A DNA stretch of 64,000 bases from Caprimulgus europaeus (lineage: Eukaryota > Chordata > Aves > Caprimulgiformes > Caprimulgidae), in assembly GCA_907165065.1 (NCBI GenBank), contig OU015541.1, forward strand, positions 8,504,501 to 8,568,500, given 5' to 3'. Both the position numbers and the translations under genes were made by a program. Under the pieces are notes generated by a model. That model made no database searches. It saw only the letters and a list, made by a program, of their open reading frames with translations, and was not told the DNA's origin. Below, piece by piece: positions 36,461 through 47,270 of this stretch; the stretch's first letter is position 1; every line of letters starts with the position of its first letter.

Positions 36461-39400
36461 ACAAGGAACTTTTAAGATGGAACAAGGGACTTCATTTTTG
36501 CTACAGCAAAGCATTTTCAAATATTAGAACATCTTGTTTTATGAGGTGAAAAATCTCTGCTGCCAGAGCTTAGTTTGAAGTGCTGGAAAAGGCAGTGTCT
36601 TCACAGAAAATGGGACTATTTGGAGCAAAGAAGCATGCAGATCTATGAAATACATTTCACCATGCAATATTTCAGTGAATCACAAAAATCTGTGGTTCAA
36701 AGTTTTATTTTTCTTATCTAAGATAGAAATACATGGCTAAGCCTGTGAGAGGAATGGTTGAGTATTTTTTAGCAGAACATTCTTTGTCTAAACATGCTGT
36801 TGTGTTTGTTAGAAGAGAAAACCCATGTGGACATTTTGTACTTTTTACAAAAAAACTTCTGAGATTCACAATGGAATATCTAGTCCAGGCAAGAGAATGT
36901 GAGATGCTCTCCCATTTTGGAAAATCAAGAAGTCCAGTGGTCAACACTGTCACTCACAACAGGCGTTTCAACTTTTGTCTCCTATGTCTCAGAGAAATGC
37001 CTTGAAGAAATGGCTGTTTAAATTTGGCTGCCTGTACCAGGGCTGTGTGCTCATGTTCTCCTCTTGGAAAAAATTTGGAAGGTCTTCAGTTTTTTCCAGT
37101 CTGGAATGCAGATAAATGTTGATACTTCAAGATTTTTCTCAGATATTTTTTTTCTTGTCCAGCCATAAGTAGTTTAAATAGTAGTTCAAATACAATGGTT
37201 TCTTACCATGCATCTTGGTTTCACTCTTCCTTCTTCAGGATATGTACATATCACATTTGTCTAACATCTGTTACCCAGATGAACAGTGCAGTGGGGTGTG
37301 TGACCCACCTAATGGCTTGAGATTCTGGCCCTGTATCGCTGGTTACAATGGATGGGGCTGTGTACACCCAAAACTGAAAAATGTGTGTTTGGACAATAAG
37401 ATGATTAGGGCTTGTTTGTCTTTAGGTTTGCACATTCTGCACATAAGCCATTGATCCCAAGTAAATAATGAAGAAGAGAAATTCCATTAAATGAGTTATT
37501 CAAAATATTGTAGAACTTGTCAAATGAATGATTTCACATGCAGCATCCAACCAATTGTTTTTGCAGTTTCTGAGGGATTAGAGAAAATCCAGATTGTTTT
37601 CAGGCAAAATCCAGCTGAGGTGAGGTGAGAATTTTGCTTTAGAGCTTAAAAGTCAAGAGGATTGTGGAAAATATTGAATTGAGTAAGTTTTGTGAATTTT
37701 TATTTTTTCAGTCCTGTGAAGCATCCTGCCCCCATGTAAAGCCAGGCATGGGAGAGGTGCTGTGCCCAAGCATAAATAAATGCTCAATAATGAAACTTTG
37801 GTCAAATAGAAGTGGCCCAAATGAGATATGAAGCTAGCAGCATATCTGTTACAAACTAAGAGATTAATCTGTAGCTGCTTTGAAAATATGGTCTTTAGTG
37901 CTCAAACTAAGAGCAGTCAATAAGAACTTACAAAAGGGATGGAAGAAGAACGTTAGGATTATGATTTAAATGTTATGACATAAGGAAGCTTGTGTTTCAC
38001 AACTACCTTCAATTTTGTCTTTATGAAATAATGTAAAATTGATATGGAATATTTTTTTTCCACGTCAGGCAGTGTGATCAGCTCTTTGGTAACTAGGGGG
38101 AGAACACCAGAGGTGCTCAGCATTGGGATGCTTAACAATTGAGCAACGAGACAAGTTAGCGTGCTGAGGGATCCACAGTGTGGATATCTGTGCCTGGTCA
38201 GAGAAGATGAAAATCTAGAACACCAGGGTGCCTCTGGGGTAGTCTAACACATGCTGAAATTTAGGGACATAAAGAGTGCCTGGGCAGGTTTGTGGGGTTT
38301 TAACTCAGACTAACACTTCTGAAGCCAGAATAAATTTCTCAGTGATAATATGACTTGACAAAAATTCACTTTAATCAAGACTTTTATAGATGTGGCTAGA
38401 TGTAGCTTGTAGCTCACGTCATAGAGGCTATCCTGTGACCTGACAAGATGGTATTTTAGCAGTACTGAATTTTATCACCAAGAATTTTATCAGTTGGCAT
38501 AGTTAAATATGCCTGTATTGCTGCTACTGCTTAGCAGGTTACAGAGATAATGAGAAAACTAAGTTATAAGGGAGATTTATTGGACACTGGCACCCCAGTT
38601 GAAACTCTCCATGGAACAGATATCTGTACTTTGGGCAGGGCGTTTTTTCCATGCAGAGTGGGTATGCTATTGTCCATATTTGTCTAATTTCAGCCTAATT
38701 AGTTCCAGATTTCAACAAAACACGATGTTTGTGAACTTTTTCCACTTCATATGTCTCTAATGACTGGGTATATTCAGCTGAACAGGGATTTGAACACTCA
38801 GCTTACTAATGCTGTGAGTCTGATAGTTATGACCTAGGCCAAAAGAAAATGGTGAAATCAGCTTCTGGAATGTACATGCAATGCACTGTGTGTGATTCTA
38901 GTTTAGCTTCAGACCACTGAAGGATGCACATAGCTCATTCCCAGGATGTCCTTCCTGTTTAGAATTGAACAGGAAAATAGTCCCTGAAGAGGTAATGAAA
39001 TAGAGAGAGTGTTTGCTGAGCAGCCTCAAATTCCAATGTCATTGAAGCTCAGCACTTTCTGTGAAGACCCCAAGGATTCCAACAAACAGGAAGGTGATGG
39101 ACATCTTCAGAAGATTTTCTTGAGGATTAAATTTTAAATAACTGCCAAATAAAAATTCTGTTTTCCAAAATTAATCCCATGTTTGGCTACCATAAGGTTG
39201 ATAGATAGTTCAGGAGCTTTCTCCTATGAACCTGTAGAAGTCAGTGGCTGGAATGATACAACTTTGGGTATCAGTGACTGAACTCTCAACAGAATTGAGG
39301 AGTTAAGACTTTGGTGCTATTAAAATTCTCATGGAGACCCTAGTTCCACATTAGCAGCTCATCAGTCTTTGGGACTGCTCAGATAATTAATCTGTGTAAT

Positions 39401-40727
39401 TCTGTGGAAGATTCTGGGTTGCCCATTTAAAATCAACCAATTTTTTTTTTCCAAGGTGTTTTTTAGAGATTCAGAATGATTTTCAGAATAATTTGGTTTC
39501 TAATAAATTGTACAAGGGTGCATTGTATTCTCGATGTCCTCAAAGTTCTCCAGGTACAGGGCAGTGGGTTGAGCCAAAATCTGATTTAGTGCACTGGACA
39601 TAAATTGTAGAATTGGATTCCAACAACTGGGCACGGGCTGCCACGTCCAGTGATTGAGTACTTGGATGGCTGAAAGCAATATAGTTTGAAATGTCAGTAT
39701 TCTGAAGAGCTTGTAAGAGTTCTTCAGTGGGTTTTTCAAATATTCACTGTGCACATTTATTAAAACAAATCATAAATGAGTAGCAATCTACATCAGATAA
39801 TTAACACATTTGGGTCTTATTTCTAAATGTTCTCTTGTACAACAGTGAATTCAATGAATCAGATACCTGCTTTTGAACTGCACAGATATTCTGCACATAA
39901 AACCTTCTAGAGACACATTTTAAATCAGTTGCTTAATAAATTGAGAAATGCTTAGCAAGTAGATCTGCAGGTATAAAATATGTGATTAGAAATTAACAAA
40001 ACTAAATTTTGTTAAAATGAATGATTTGGAGTGATTGGAAAGTGTCCTTTTAATTTATGGAATGAAATTTTGTGAGGGAAACAGAACAGTTGGTGATGAG
40101 TGTAAAGCACACAGCTCTCAGGGATAGGGTCCAATAATTCCCTCTAGAAGAAAATTCTGCAAGGTTTCACGGGCCACTTTAATTATTGGTACAATTTAGT
40201 TTCACAAGTTTTTAATACACAGTACATTGCATGTACATTCGAGAAGCTGATTTCACCATTTTCTTTTGGCCTAGGTCATAACTATTAAAAATAATATTTG
40301 ATAGCACATCAAATCATATTGTGTTCCCATCTCTTCCAACCAGTCTCCTCCCTGAAATGTCTCTACCTAGAATCAGAAAGGAGACTCCAGTGGTGGCTCT
40401 TTCCACGAGGGACACCCTCAGCTGCACAGATCCCCATTACTGGTGTCTTTGTTGGACTTTTCAAAAAAGACAATGTCCCATGACAGGATCTGGATCTGAG
40501 TCTTATCTGTAGGTCACAGGTTTGAATCTAATAGGGACAGAAATTCTGATGTGACCATTGCTCAGTGTGATGTGTGAGGCTTGTTAAGCCTCAGTCTAGT
40601 GTCTCTGTAGCTTCATGTTATGAAAATAATCTAGCACTGCAACAAGCAACCAACAGTAATTTTAGTTCTTGCATAGAATTTTTAGCAGTAGCTCTTGAAG
40701 TGTTTGGTAAGGGAAGTCAGTAACATT

Positions 40728-40857
40728 AATCCCATTTTTAGTTAAAATCTGAGTTATAGAGAGGTAAAAGTACTTCCCAAAAATCAGGCTGCTTGTCAGT
40801 GACAACTCAGAGACCAAGTGTGAGTGCCAGGCATCTCACTCCAGTGCACTGCCCGCA
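40728..40857 (-). mobile_element. MIR-type SINE relic
   Basis: The plus strand follows the order of the reverse-complemented MIR consensus: the CCCATTTT start, the GAG-TTATAGAGAGGT segment, an AAGTACTTCCCAA segment matching AAGTNACTTGCCCAA, the diverged CAGTGACA region, then CTCACTCCAGTGCACTG near the head. The copy is heavily diverged, as expected for an element older than the bird-mammal split. No TSD is discernible. MIR copies are known to be kept at times as enhancers. Confidence 0.65.
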
Positions 40858-42696
40858 GGGATCACTGCTCTTCTTTCAGTCTCCAGGGTGAACTTGGGTC
40901 TGGACTCTCTCAGCAGACCCCCGAGATCCAGGAGTGCCATGCTGGGGAACCTTTACTGTTCCCTGCCAGGTGTGGTTTGGGGAGTGTCAGTCTGACATTC
41001 TAAACTCATATCAACAACACCAATTTTAATTGTTACTATCCAAATATTTCCAAATCTTTTCTAGGTTTTATTATCATCTTATTCTTTCCCGTGCTTATCG
41101 GTATTTCAGAAACTTGTTGGCCTTCTTTTTTTCCCAAGCACCTTAACTGTGGCTATGAAGAGACTAGAAGGATTGTTTTTCTGTCCTTAAACTGGTTTCT
41201 GGATTTTGCATGTTAACACTGCCAACTGTTTCAGTCTCTACTTAAAGACCTGATTAATATTTAACTCAAATAAACAGAACTGAGATTTTTTTTTTATACC
41301 TAACTAACTATTGCAGGCCAAAAAATCTTTGGATAATTTTGTTTCAAATTATTTAAAGTCAGAAAAATGAAATAATGGACCTTTGGTAATACTTTAGCAA
41401 GTGCTACAAAAAGTAGAATGGGAGGTAATAAGTATTTAAATATATCCTTTCACTGTGTGTGCTATTTATGCCAGTAGGATTAGTACTTTTAAGTATTAAG
41501 AAGGTGCTGTGCAGAAAATCAAAAGCACCATATTAGGCCTGACATAGTTCTTTTAGTTTTCTGCTGATTTGCTCTCAATCTCATTCTCTTAACTCACTCC
41601 CCACAGCTATTGTGATAAGTTTCTACTTGTTGCTGGTTTTTTCCATAGTAAAACTTTTGTCCCAGTGCCAGCACATTATGTTCCTGGTTAGGACCGTGAC
41701 GTCAAATGGTATCTGGCTCCAGGCCAAGGAATGCTGCTGGGAAGGAGTGAATGAATGAATGGATTTTTCAATTGACATTGTAGTTGCCTCTTTCAGAGCC
41801 AAGAATCTTCATGTAATATTCAGTCAACTGACTAATGTAAATTTATCAGTGTTTATTAGTAGAACTAGAAGGAACTTCAGAGAGGGTTCACAATATGTGC
41901 AGCAGCTCAGGAAAATATTGTGGTAAACTTCAAGTTCAGAACTGGTTATAATCACTAGAACCTTGAAGGAAGAAAGATGTGATTCAATTTATAGTGGCTG
42001 CTAAATTCTAAATATAGTGAGAGAAAGAACCCTGTGCCTGCAATAATTACCATCTAGTGTTCAGAAACCGAAAGGGAGGACAAATTTCAAATTATAAAAA
42101 TTTCTGTGAGCTCAGGTAATATACATTTCTTTCAAAAATAATGTATCCTTAACTCTGCATGACAATGCTCTTCTTTTATCTGTACATTTGCAAAAGGGGG
42201 GGATCAAGATTACAATTCACTGCTGCAAATTCAGTAATCCCAAAATGCTGAGAAAATTTTGGCCCTGAGTTTTTGCTCTGATTTTTATGAAAAGCCTCTT
42301 GTAAAATGTCTCTCAACTGAAAGCTAATGTTCAGGTTACTGTCAGTTCGTTTTCATGTTTTCCTGATGTTTAAGTCCATCCAGGAAGAGGAAGAATAAGG
42401 TGACTCTGTAGCATTTATTTTCTCATTTATTCCGTGGTAAGATGATCTATATTGTATCAGTCCCAAAGAATGAAGTGTAACCATGTCACAGTAGTTCCCT
42501 TCTCGATGGCAGCGTCTGCAAAGCCTGGTTCAATGTAGTTCTTAAGCAGTATCTTCGGCTTCTTTCAGGGCCTAACATCTATTGTTTGAAGTTTGAGTAC
42601 AATGTATTAAACGTACAAATAAAGTTTTCATGCCTGATGAATCCAAAGTTACATAAAAATCATTGTTCTGCCTAAATGACTAAATTTAGTAATTTA

Positions 42697-42822
42697 GGCC
42701 TAATGCTGCAAGTATTTACATAAGTGCTTACCTTTATTGCTTTGTCTATGCTTTTGAAATCTGTGGGACTGTTCCTGGAATTAAGAGTGAAATACATACA
42801 TAAACACTTGCAGCACTGAGCT
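42697..42822. repeat. Diverged palindromic (MITE-like) element
   Basis: The left arm, starting TAATGCTGCAAGTATTTACA at 42701, pairs imperfectly with the reverse complement of the right arm ending AACACTTGCAGCACTG at 42818. The arms are about 40 bp, the centre about 40 bp. From memory, the TGCTGCAAG...ACATAAGTGCTTA pattern with a GTGGGACT centre resembles a palindromic repeat widespread in turtles and other sauropsids, but I cannot name the family. Its age and lack of sharp ends suggest an old non-autonomous DNA transposon. Confidence 0.45.
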
Positions 42823-43730
42823 GAAAAAGTCTGGGCTTAAATACAAGCTTCTAAAAACCGTGGTCTTGCTCTGCAGTATCCATCTGATTAGTCTGGTCTG
42901 GTCTGGACAATGCAGGAAGAAGATATTTTGTGATCCTCTTTTTTTTCTAATTTGGAAAATGAAAACAGAATGATAAAGAGAACAATAATGACACCCAGTC
43001 CCTCAAGCAGATGGTGGTACCATTTTCTTCTGCATCATGTTTTGAAAATTATTAAGAATGACTAGCATGGATTGTTTTTCTTTCTTGACCCAGTGTGATT
43101 ATTTGATTGTGAGTCTTGCATATAACTTTCCCTCTGGCTTTATTGGATGTAACTGCATGTACTATAAATGGTGTACCATAAATATCTGAGGTTGAGAGCT
43201 CTTCCAGAGCTGAGTGATCTCTTCACATGCAGTATGATATAATCTGAGGCAATGCTTTTCAATACAGTTTGAAGAGAATTAGTCTTTCAGTCTTTCAAAT
43301 AAGCAAAGTTTAGTGCAGAATTGGATACAGAGGAAAGACTGGCGTAGCAAACAGTCCAGGCCAGTGCATACATCAGCATATGAAATAGGTAAAACATGAG
43401 CAGTAGTGGTGGCTTCCATCCCTTTCTGAAGAAACCACCATCAAACAAAGCAAAATTGTTCAGTGTATCCTCTCTGAGGATATTGTCAGTGAAAAAATGC
43501 CAATTTGTATGATCTGTGACAAATGTGGCTGGGATGTCTGTGGATACATCGTGCTCTTAACAACACTGGGGGTGTCAGCCAGTCAGCAGCCAATGTCTCA
43601 GTTTAAATTCAGTGGAACCAGGAGAACTTGTTGAGCTGGTGAAGTTGGGATCCATAGGAGGGCTTGTGGTCAGTTCTCTCTGTTAGCATGTCTTTTAATT
43701 TTCTGGCTTTTGGCATTGTAGCTTTGAGGC

Positions 43731-43750
43731 TTTTTTTTTTTTTTTTGCAG
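43731..43750 (+). repeat. Poly-T16 tract ending in GCAG
   Basis: Sixteen T bases are followed by GCAG. The string looks like an ideal splice acceptor on the plus strand, and a GTGAGTG lies just seven bases later. With almost no exon between them, it is best read as a homopolymer tract. Confidence 0.6.
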
Positions 43751-45202
43751 CTGACTGTGAGTGAACAGGGATGCAGTGAACTTGTATCATGATGTGGGAA
43801 ATGGCTTTCACAGAGCAGAATCTTCCACTGGTTGTAGCTTGCTGAGATACCTGACTGCAGAGCAGTAAGATGACACTTATGCCTCTGATAAGAGGACTTT
43901 ACTGGGGAAGGAATACTAATCAGTGTGGAGCCAAAGGTGCTTCTGGTGTAATTGTGACAGTGCTGGTACTCTGTGCTAAAGCAGTGTAGTGAAACATAAT
44001 GTAATGTGATGATCCTTCCAGAGAGAAACCACTCACACCAGTGAGGGCTGCTTTACTGATTTGTTTCTGTATTGCAGGTTTCTCCTGGCACATCTCATGC
44101 ACCTCTTCACACCTCTCACCTACACGATACACATCTCCAGAAGTCTGTTGCACAGACCCAGCTTGAGGCTTTAATGCTCCAGTATTCTTTTCCTTAGAAA
44201 TTGCAACAGCTCCTTTTTCCCACAGAAGTGGGAAAGGGCACAGTAGTGGGTGTGGGAACTTTGTAATGGGTGGACCTCAAAACTTCACATTTTATTTGGG
44301 TTAGTTCCCCAAAATTTCCATGCTGCTAGCACAACCAATTCAAACTGTTTTGATCAGGAGAATTAAGCACAATATAATAGCACTGGCTTATATGCTGACA
44401 CTTTTGAATCCAGACAGTGTCACAACACATAAGTACAAAGAGGTAAATCATGACAATTAACTGGACTTCCTTGAACCTCCCCAGAAATATTCTGTTTTAT
44501 TCACAGCAAAGGTTCAGAACTGCTCATGTTTTAATTGAACCACTTCACTCATCCCTAAATGAAAACAGTTGCAAACAGTGTCCAATGTACATAGCCCCAG
44601 GCACTGCAAAACAATCAAATGAAAAGACTTTTCTTTGTCTTATTTATTTACTTGAAGCTAAAGAAAAATGCCAAAATTCTGCCCTTGAACAAATCACCAC
44701 TTTTTGCATACTTTACCCCAGGCAGGAGTTCCATTTTTTTTCCAAACTTATGAGATGTTTTTGTTTGTATTTGTGTTTGTATATTTTTGTATATCTTATT
44801 TGTTTACTTTTCCTACTTCTTAAAATTGTCTGTTCTCTTTAGAAGTGGGGGAGAAGGAAAGAAATTGAGGTGAAACCACAACTTGTTTTCATTTTCATGT
44901 AACAAACAGATCTTTTTTCACAAGCTTCTGCAGGCACTAAATACCAAGTATGGCTTGAGACAATAAATTATAATGTCCTTCAGAGAATGCAGAGCTGAGA
45001 AAAGAAGAAATGCAAGTGTTTCCAACATGTGTTAAGTGAGATAGCTGATTGAGATTTCATTGTTAACTCTATGTTATCTCATAATTTATACTCGTAAAAG
45101 ATATTAATGATATTATTTCTCCTTGTGCTGCTCACTTTCAGTTTACCAACGTCTTTACAAGTGTGAATATGTATCATTTCTGGTTTTCAAATGTGTCTCT
45201 TA

Positions 45203-45290
45203 TAAAAGTAGCAAAATCCCCATGGAAGTTAAGGCTGGCATTTTCAAAAGATTGAGTGTCTTAAGTTAGTCTTCATTGATGGCTGCTTGG
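45203..45290. mobile_element. Possible ancient amniote repeat relic
   Basis: AAAATCCCCATGGAAGTTAA followed by a CATTTTCAAAAG segment resembles, from memory, the AAAATCCCCATTGAAGTCAATGG and TTTTGAAAATC patterns of old sauropsid interspersed repeats. The copy is short and diverged and the family is unassigned. Confidence 0.3.
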
Positions 45291-46371
45291 TTAATATTCT
45301 GTGTTGTAACTTCTAAGCAAGCTGAATCTTAAATAGAGCAACAGGTAAGCTAATCAGCATTAGAGAAAACTCCTGGAGGGAGAGATATGAAACTTCACTT
45401 ACTGCTAGTTTCAAAGAGGACTGAAGTGCCTACAACATTGTCCAGGAAGATTTCCTTTCATGTGTCAACACAACATAAAGACAAACAGTTTGTTTATACT
45501 ATTCCAAGGCAAAGCTCTACAGAAATGAAATTATATAGGGGGGCCTTAACGTAAAGGAGACAGAACTCTTGCTTTGTTCTGTTTCATGTATTATTCTATA
45601 TGTGCCTTTTGTCAGAACCTTATCTTTAGACACCTGCACATCAGGATTAGACATCATTTCATAGAGTCTTCCTGGGACACTGGGATTCTACACCAGTACA
45701 GTCAAATGAGCTAGATCCCAGTGACTCCATGTTCTGCAAGGACCCAGTTAAAGTCCAAGGAGTGCAACATCAGAAGCAATTTAGTTTCTCCATCCTGCAT
45801 TCTGTCACTGTGTCCTTGTTTCACCTTCTCTCGCCCAAACTAGAATTCTTTCCTTCCTTGGTCATTCAGCATAACATTCATTTCTTATCACCAGATGAGC
45901 CTCACATACTTATGTGCTCAAACAAACTGTACAAAAATTAACTGGGCAGGTCCTATGAATAGCTGAAGCATTTAATTATCTGTGTCCTGCTTTAACAATC
46001 TTTACTGAAAATGTAAATTTTGTAGATAATGAGATGGTAAATGAGATAAGGAACAGTTCCTGGCTTTGAGGCCTGTATGTCTTACACCTCCTGCTGCTGC
46101 TGCAGAAGTCAAAGGCAAACTCTGCATATTAAGATTTGTCCTGAGAAAACTGAACATTGAAAAAGAAATACTTGTTTATTAGATGAATTGGCTTCATCAA
46201 GGACTATCCTGATTCTTTTAAATAAGGATGGAAAAAACAGTCTGACTTTGCAGCTCTGTGTGTATAGATAAGTTATAAGGAATGTTCAGAAAGTCAGGTG
46301 AGTTCGTAGGTTAGTCCCTGAAAGTTTTATGTTGTAGATAGGTATGTGTTTGTATGTAACTTTTAGGATGT

Positions 46372-46640
46372 ATTTGTGTCCAGCTGTGGAGCCCCCAACA
46401 CAAGAGAGACATGGACCTGTTAGAACAAGTCCAGAGGAGGCCATGAGGATGATGTGAGAGCTGGAGCATCTCTCCTACGAGGACAGGCTGGGAGAGTTGG
46501 GGCTGTTCAGCCTGGAAAAGAGAAGGCTCCAGGTAGACCTTCTAGCGGCCTCCCAGTACCTGAAGGGGCTGCAGGAAGGCTGGGGAGGGACTTTTTGCAA
46601 AGGCAGTTAATGACAGAACAAGGGGAAATGGAATGTCTGT
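46372..46640 (+). mobile_element. CR1 LINE fragment (internal 3' region, lacking its 3' end)
   Basis: Chicken repeat 1 signatures occur in order on the plus strand: GGAGCCCCCAACACAAG, GACATGGACCTGTTAGAAC, AGTCCAGAGGAGG, CTCTCCTACGAGGACAGGCT, GTTCAGCCTGGAAAAGAGAA, CAGTACCTGAAGGGGCTGCA and GGAGGGACTTTTTGCAAAGG. This is the late ORF2 and 3' region. The expected continuation to the 3' UTR and its terminal ATTCTATGATTCT units is missing after about 46640. CR1 copies normally keep the 3' end, so a later deletion or rearrangement is implied. The open frame here is decayed, not functional. Confidence 0.92.
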
Positions 46641-46877
46641 GGAAAAAACAGGTTTGTTTGAAGGGATGGGTACCTGAAAACCCACAATCTACACAAACAG
46701 AAGTTTCTTACTTTCAATACATCATGTGTATACTTATAGTGAAAAAACCCCGTAGGTATTTGTTTAATGTGTTTGATTTCCCAATCTTCTGCACATTTTT
46801 AGTAAATATTACTTAAAATAATTGCTGTAAATGAAGCGTAATTTGCTTACTTAGGAGTTTGGGATTTTTTGTGAAGG

Positions 46878-47115
46878 AATCACAGAATCATAGAATATTT
46901 GTGGCTGGAAAGGACCTCTGGAGGTCATCTAGTCCAAGTCCCCTGCTGAAAGCAGGACTGAGATAGAGCAGTTTACACAGAATTGTGTCTAGTTTGAATA
47001 TTTCTAATGCTAGTGACTCCACAAGCTCCTCACAGGGTAAGCTGTTCCCATGCTAGACCACCCTCACAGTTCTTATGTTTAAGTTGAATTTCCTGTCTTT
47101 CATTATGTGCCCATA
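46878..47115 (-). mobile_element. CR1 LINE 3' end fragment, opposite orientation
   Basis: The plus strand shows the reverse complement of a CR1 3' end. It starts with AATCACAGAATCATAGAAT (the terminal ATTCTATGATTCT units), then GGACCTCTGGAGGTCATCTA, GTCCAAGTCCCCTGCTG, CACAAGCTCCTCACAGGG and CCACCCTCACAGTTCTTATG, ending at ATGTGCCCA. Read on the minus strand it begins about where the 46372-46640 fragment stops in the consensus. Its 3' terminus is intact at 46878. Confidence 0.93.
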
Positions 47116-47159
47116 ATGAAGAGAATATTAACATACCCAAAATTAGGCACACTTTTGAC

Positions 47160-47270
47160 TACAACCTTAATTTTCTCATCTGTAAAATACACCACTGTTA
47201 TAACAGCCCTTACAACATCCACAGATATATGAGACCATTGCTGTATTGAAACATACATGCTTCTGTACCT
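47160..47270 (+). mobile_element. Possible MIR/L2-type relic
   Basis: CCTTAATTTTCTCATCTGTAAAATA matches, with changes, the MIR core string in which a TTTCCTCATCTGTAAAATGG segment is followed by AT-rich sequence. The rest is too diverged to be sure. It directly follows the CR1 fragment ending at 47115. Confidence 0.35.

Larger units (their letters stand above)
30137..40727. other. Intergenic DNA, no gene recognised
   Basis: AT-rich unique sequence. Apart from the candidate exon at 33968-34027 and the AT palindromes at 32045-32119, it holds a G/T-rich low-complexity stretch near 36413-36460. There is also an open frame at 37240-37454 that starts at a good acceptor-like site and contains several cysteines, but it has no usable donor and matches no family. 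I see no RNA gene or transposon. Confidence 0.55.
40858..46371. other. Intergenic DNA with ancient repeat relics
   Basis: AT-rich sequence without a recognisable gene. It holds the palindromic element at 42697-42822, a T16 tract ending in GCAG at 43731-43750 and a possible amniote repeat relic at 45203-45290. The 130-codon plus-strand frame at 44450-44842 has no family match and a low-complexity hydrophobic end, and is treated as chance. Confidence 0.5.

Noticed and set aside
37240-37454. Cys-containing open frame after a strong acceptor-like site
   Set aside because: No usable donor, no polyadenylation signal close by, and no recognised Cys spacing pattern.
40505-40540. tRNA B-box-like string (GGTTTGAATCT)
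   Set aside because: No A box, no cloverleaf and no acceptor stem. At most a decayed SINE promoter remnant.
44450-44842. 130-codon plus-strand frame with hydrophobic C-terminus
   Set aside because: The hydrophobic stretch comes from a T-rich imperfect TTTG repeat, and there is no family match.
46372-47115. Twin-priming inversion of a single CR1
   Set aside because: The inverted 5' part would have to lie 5' of the 3' segment, but it lies beyond the intact 3' terminus.
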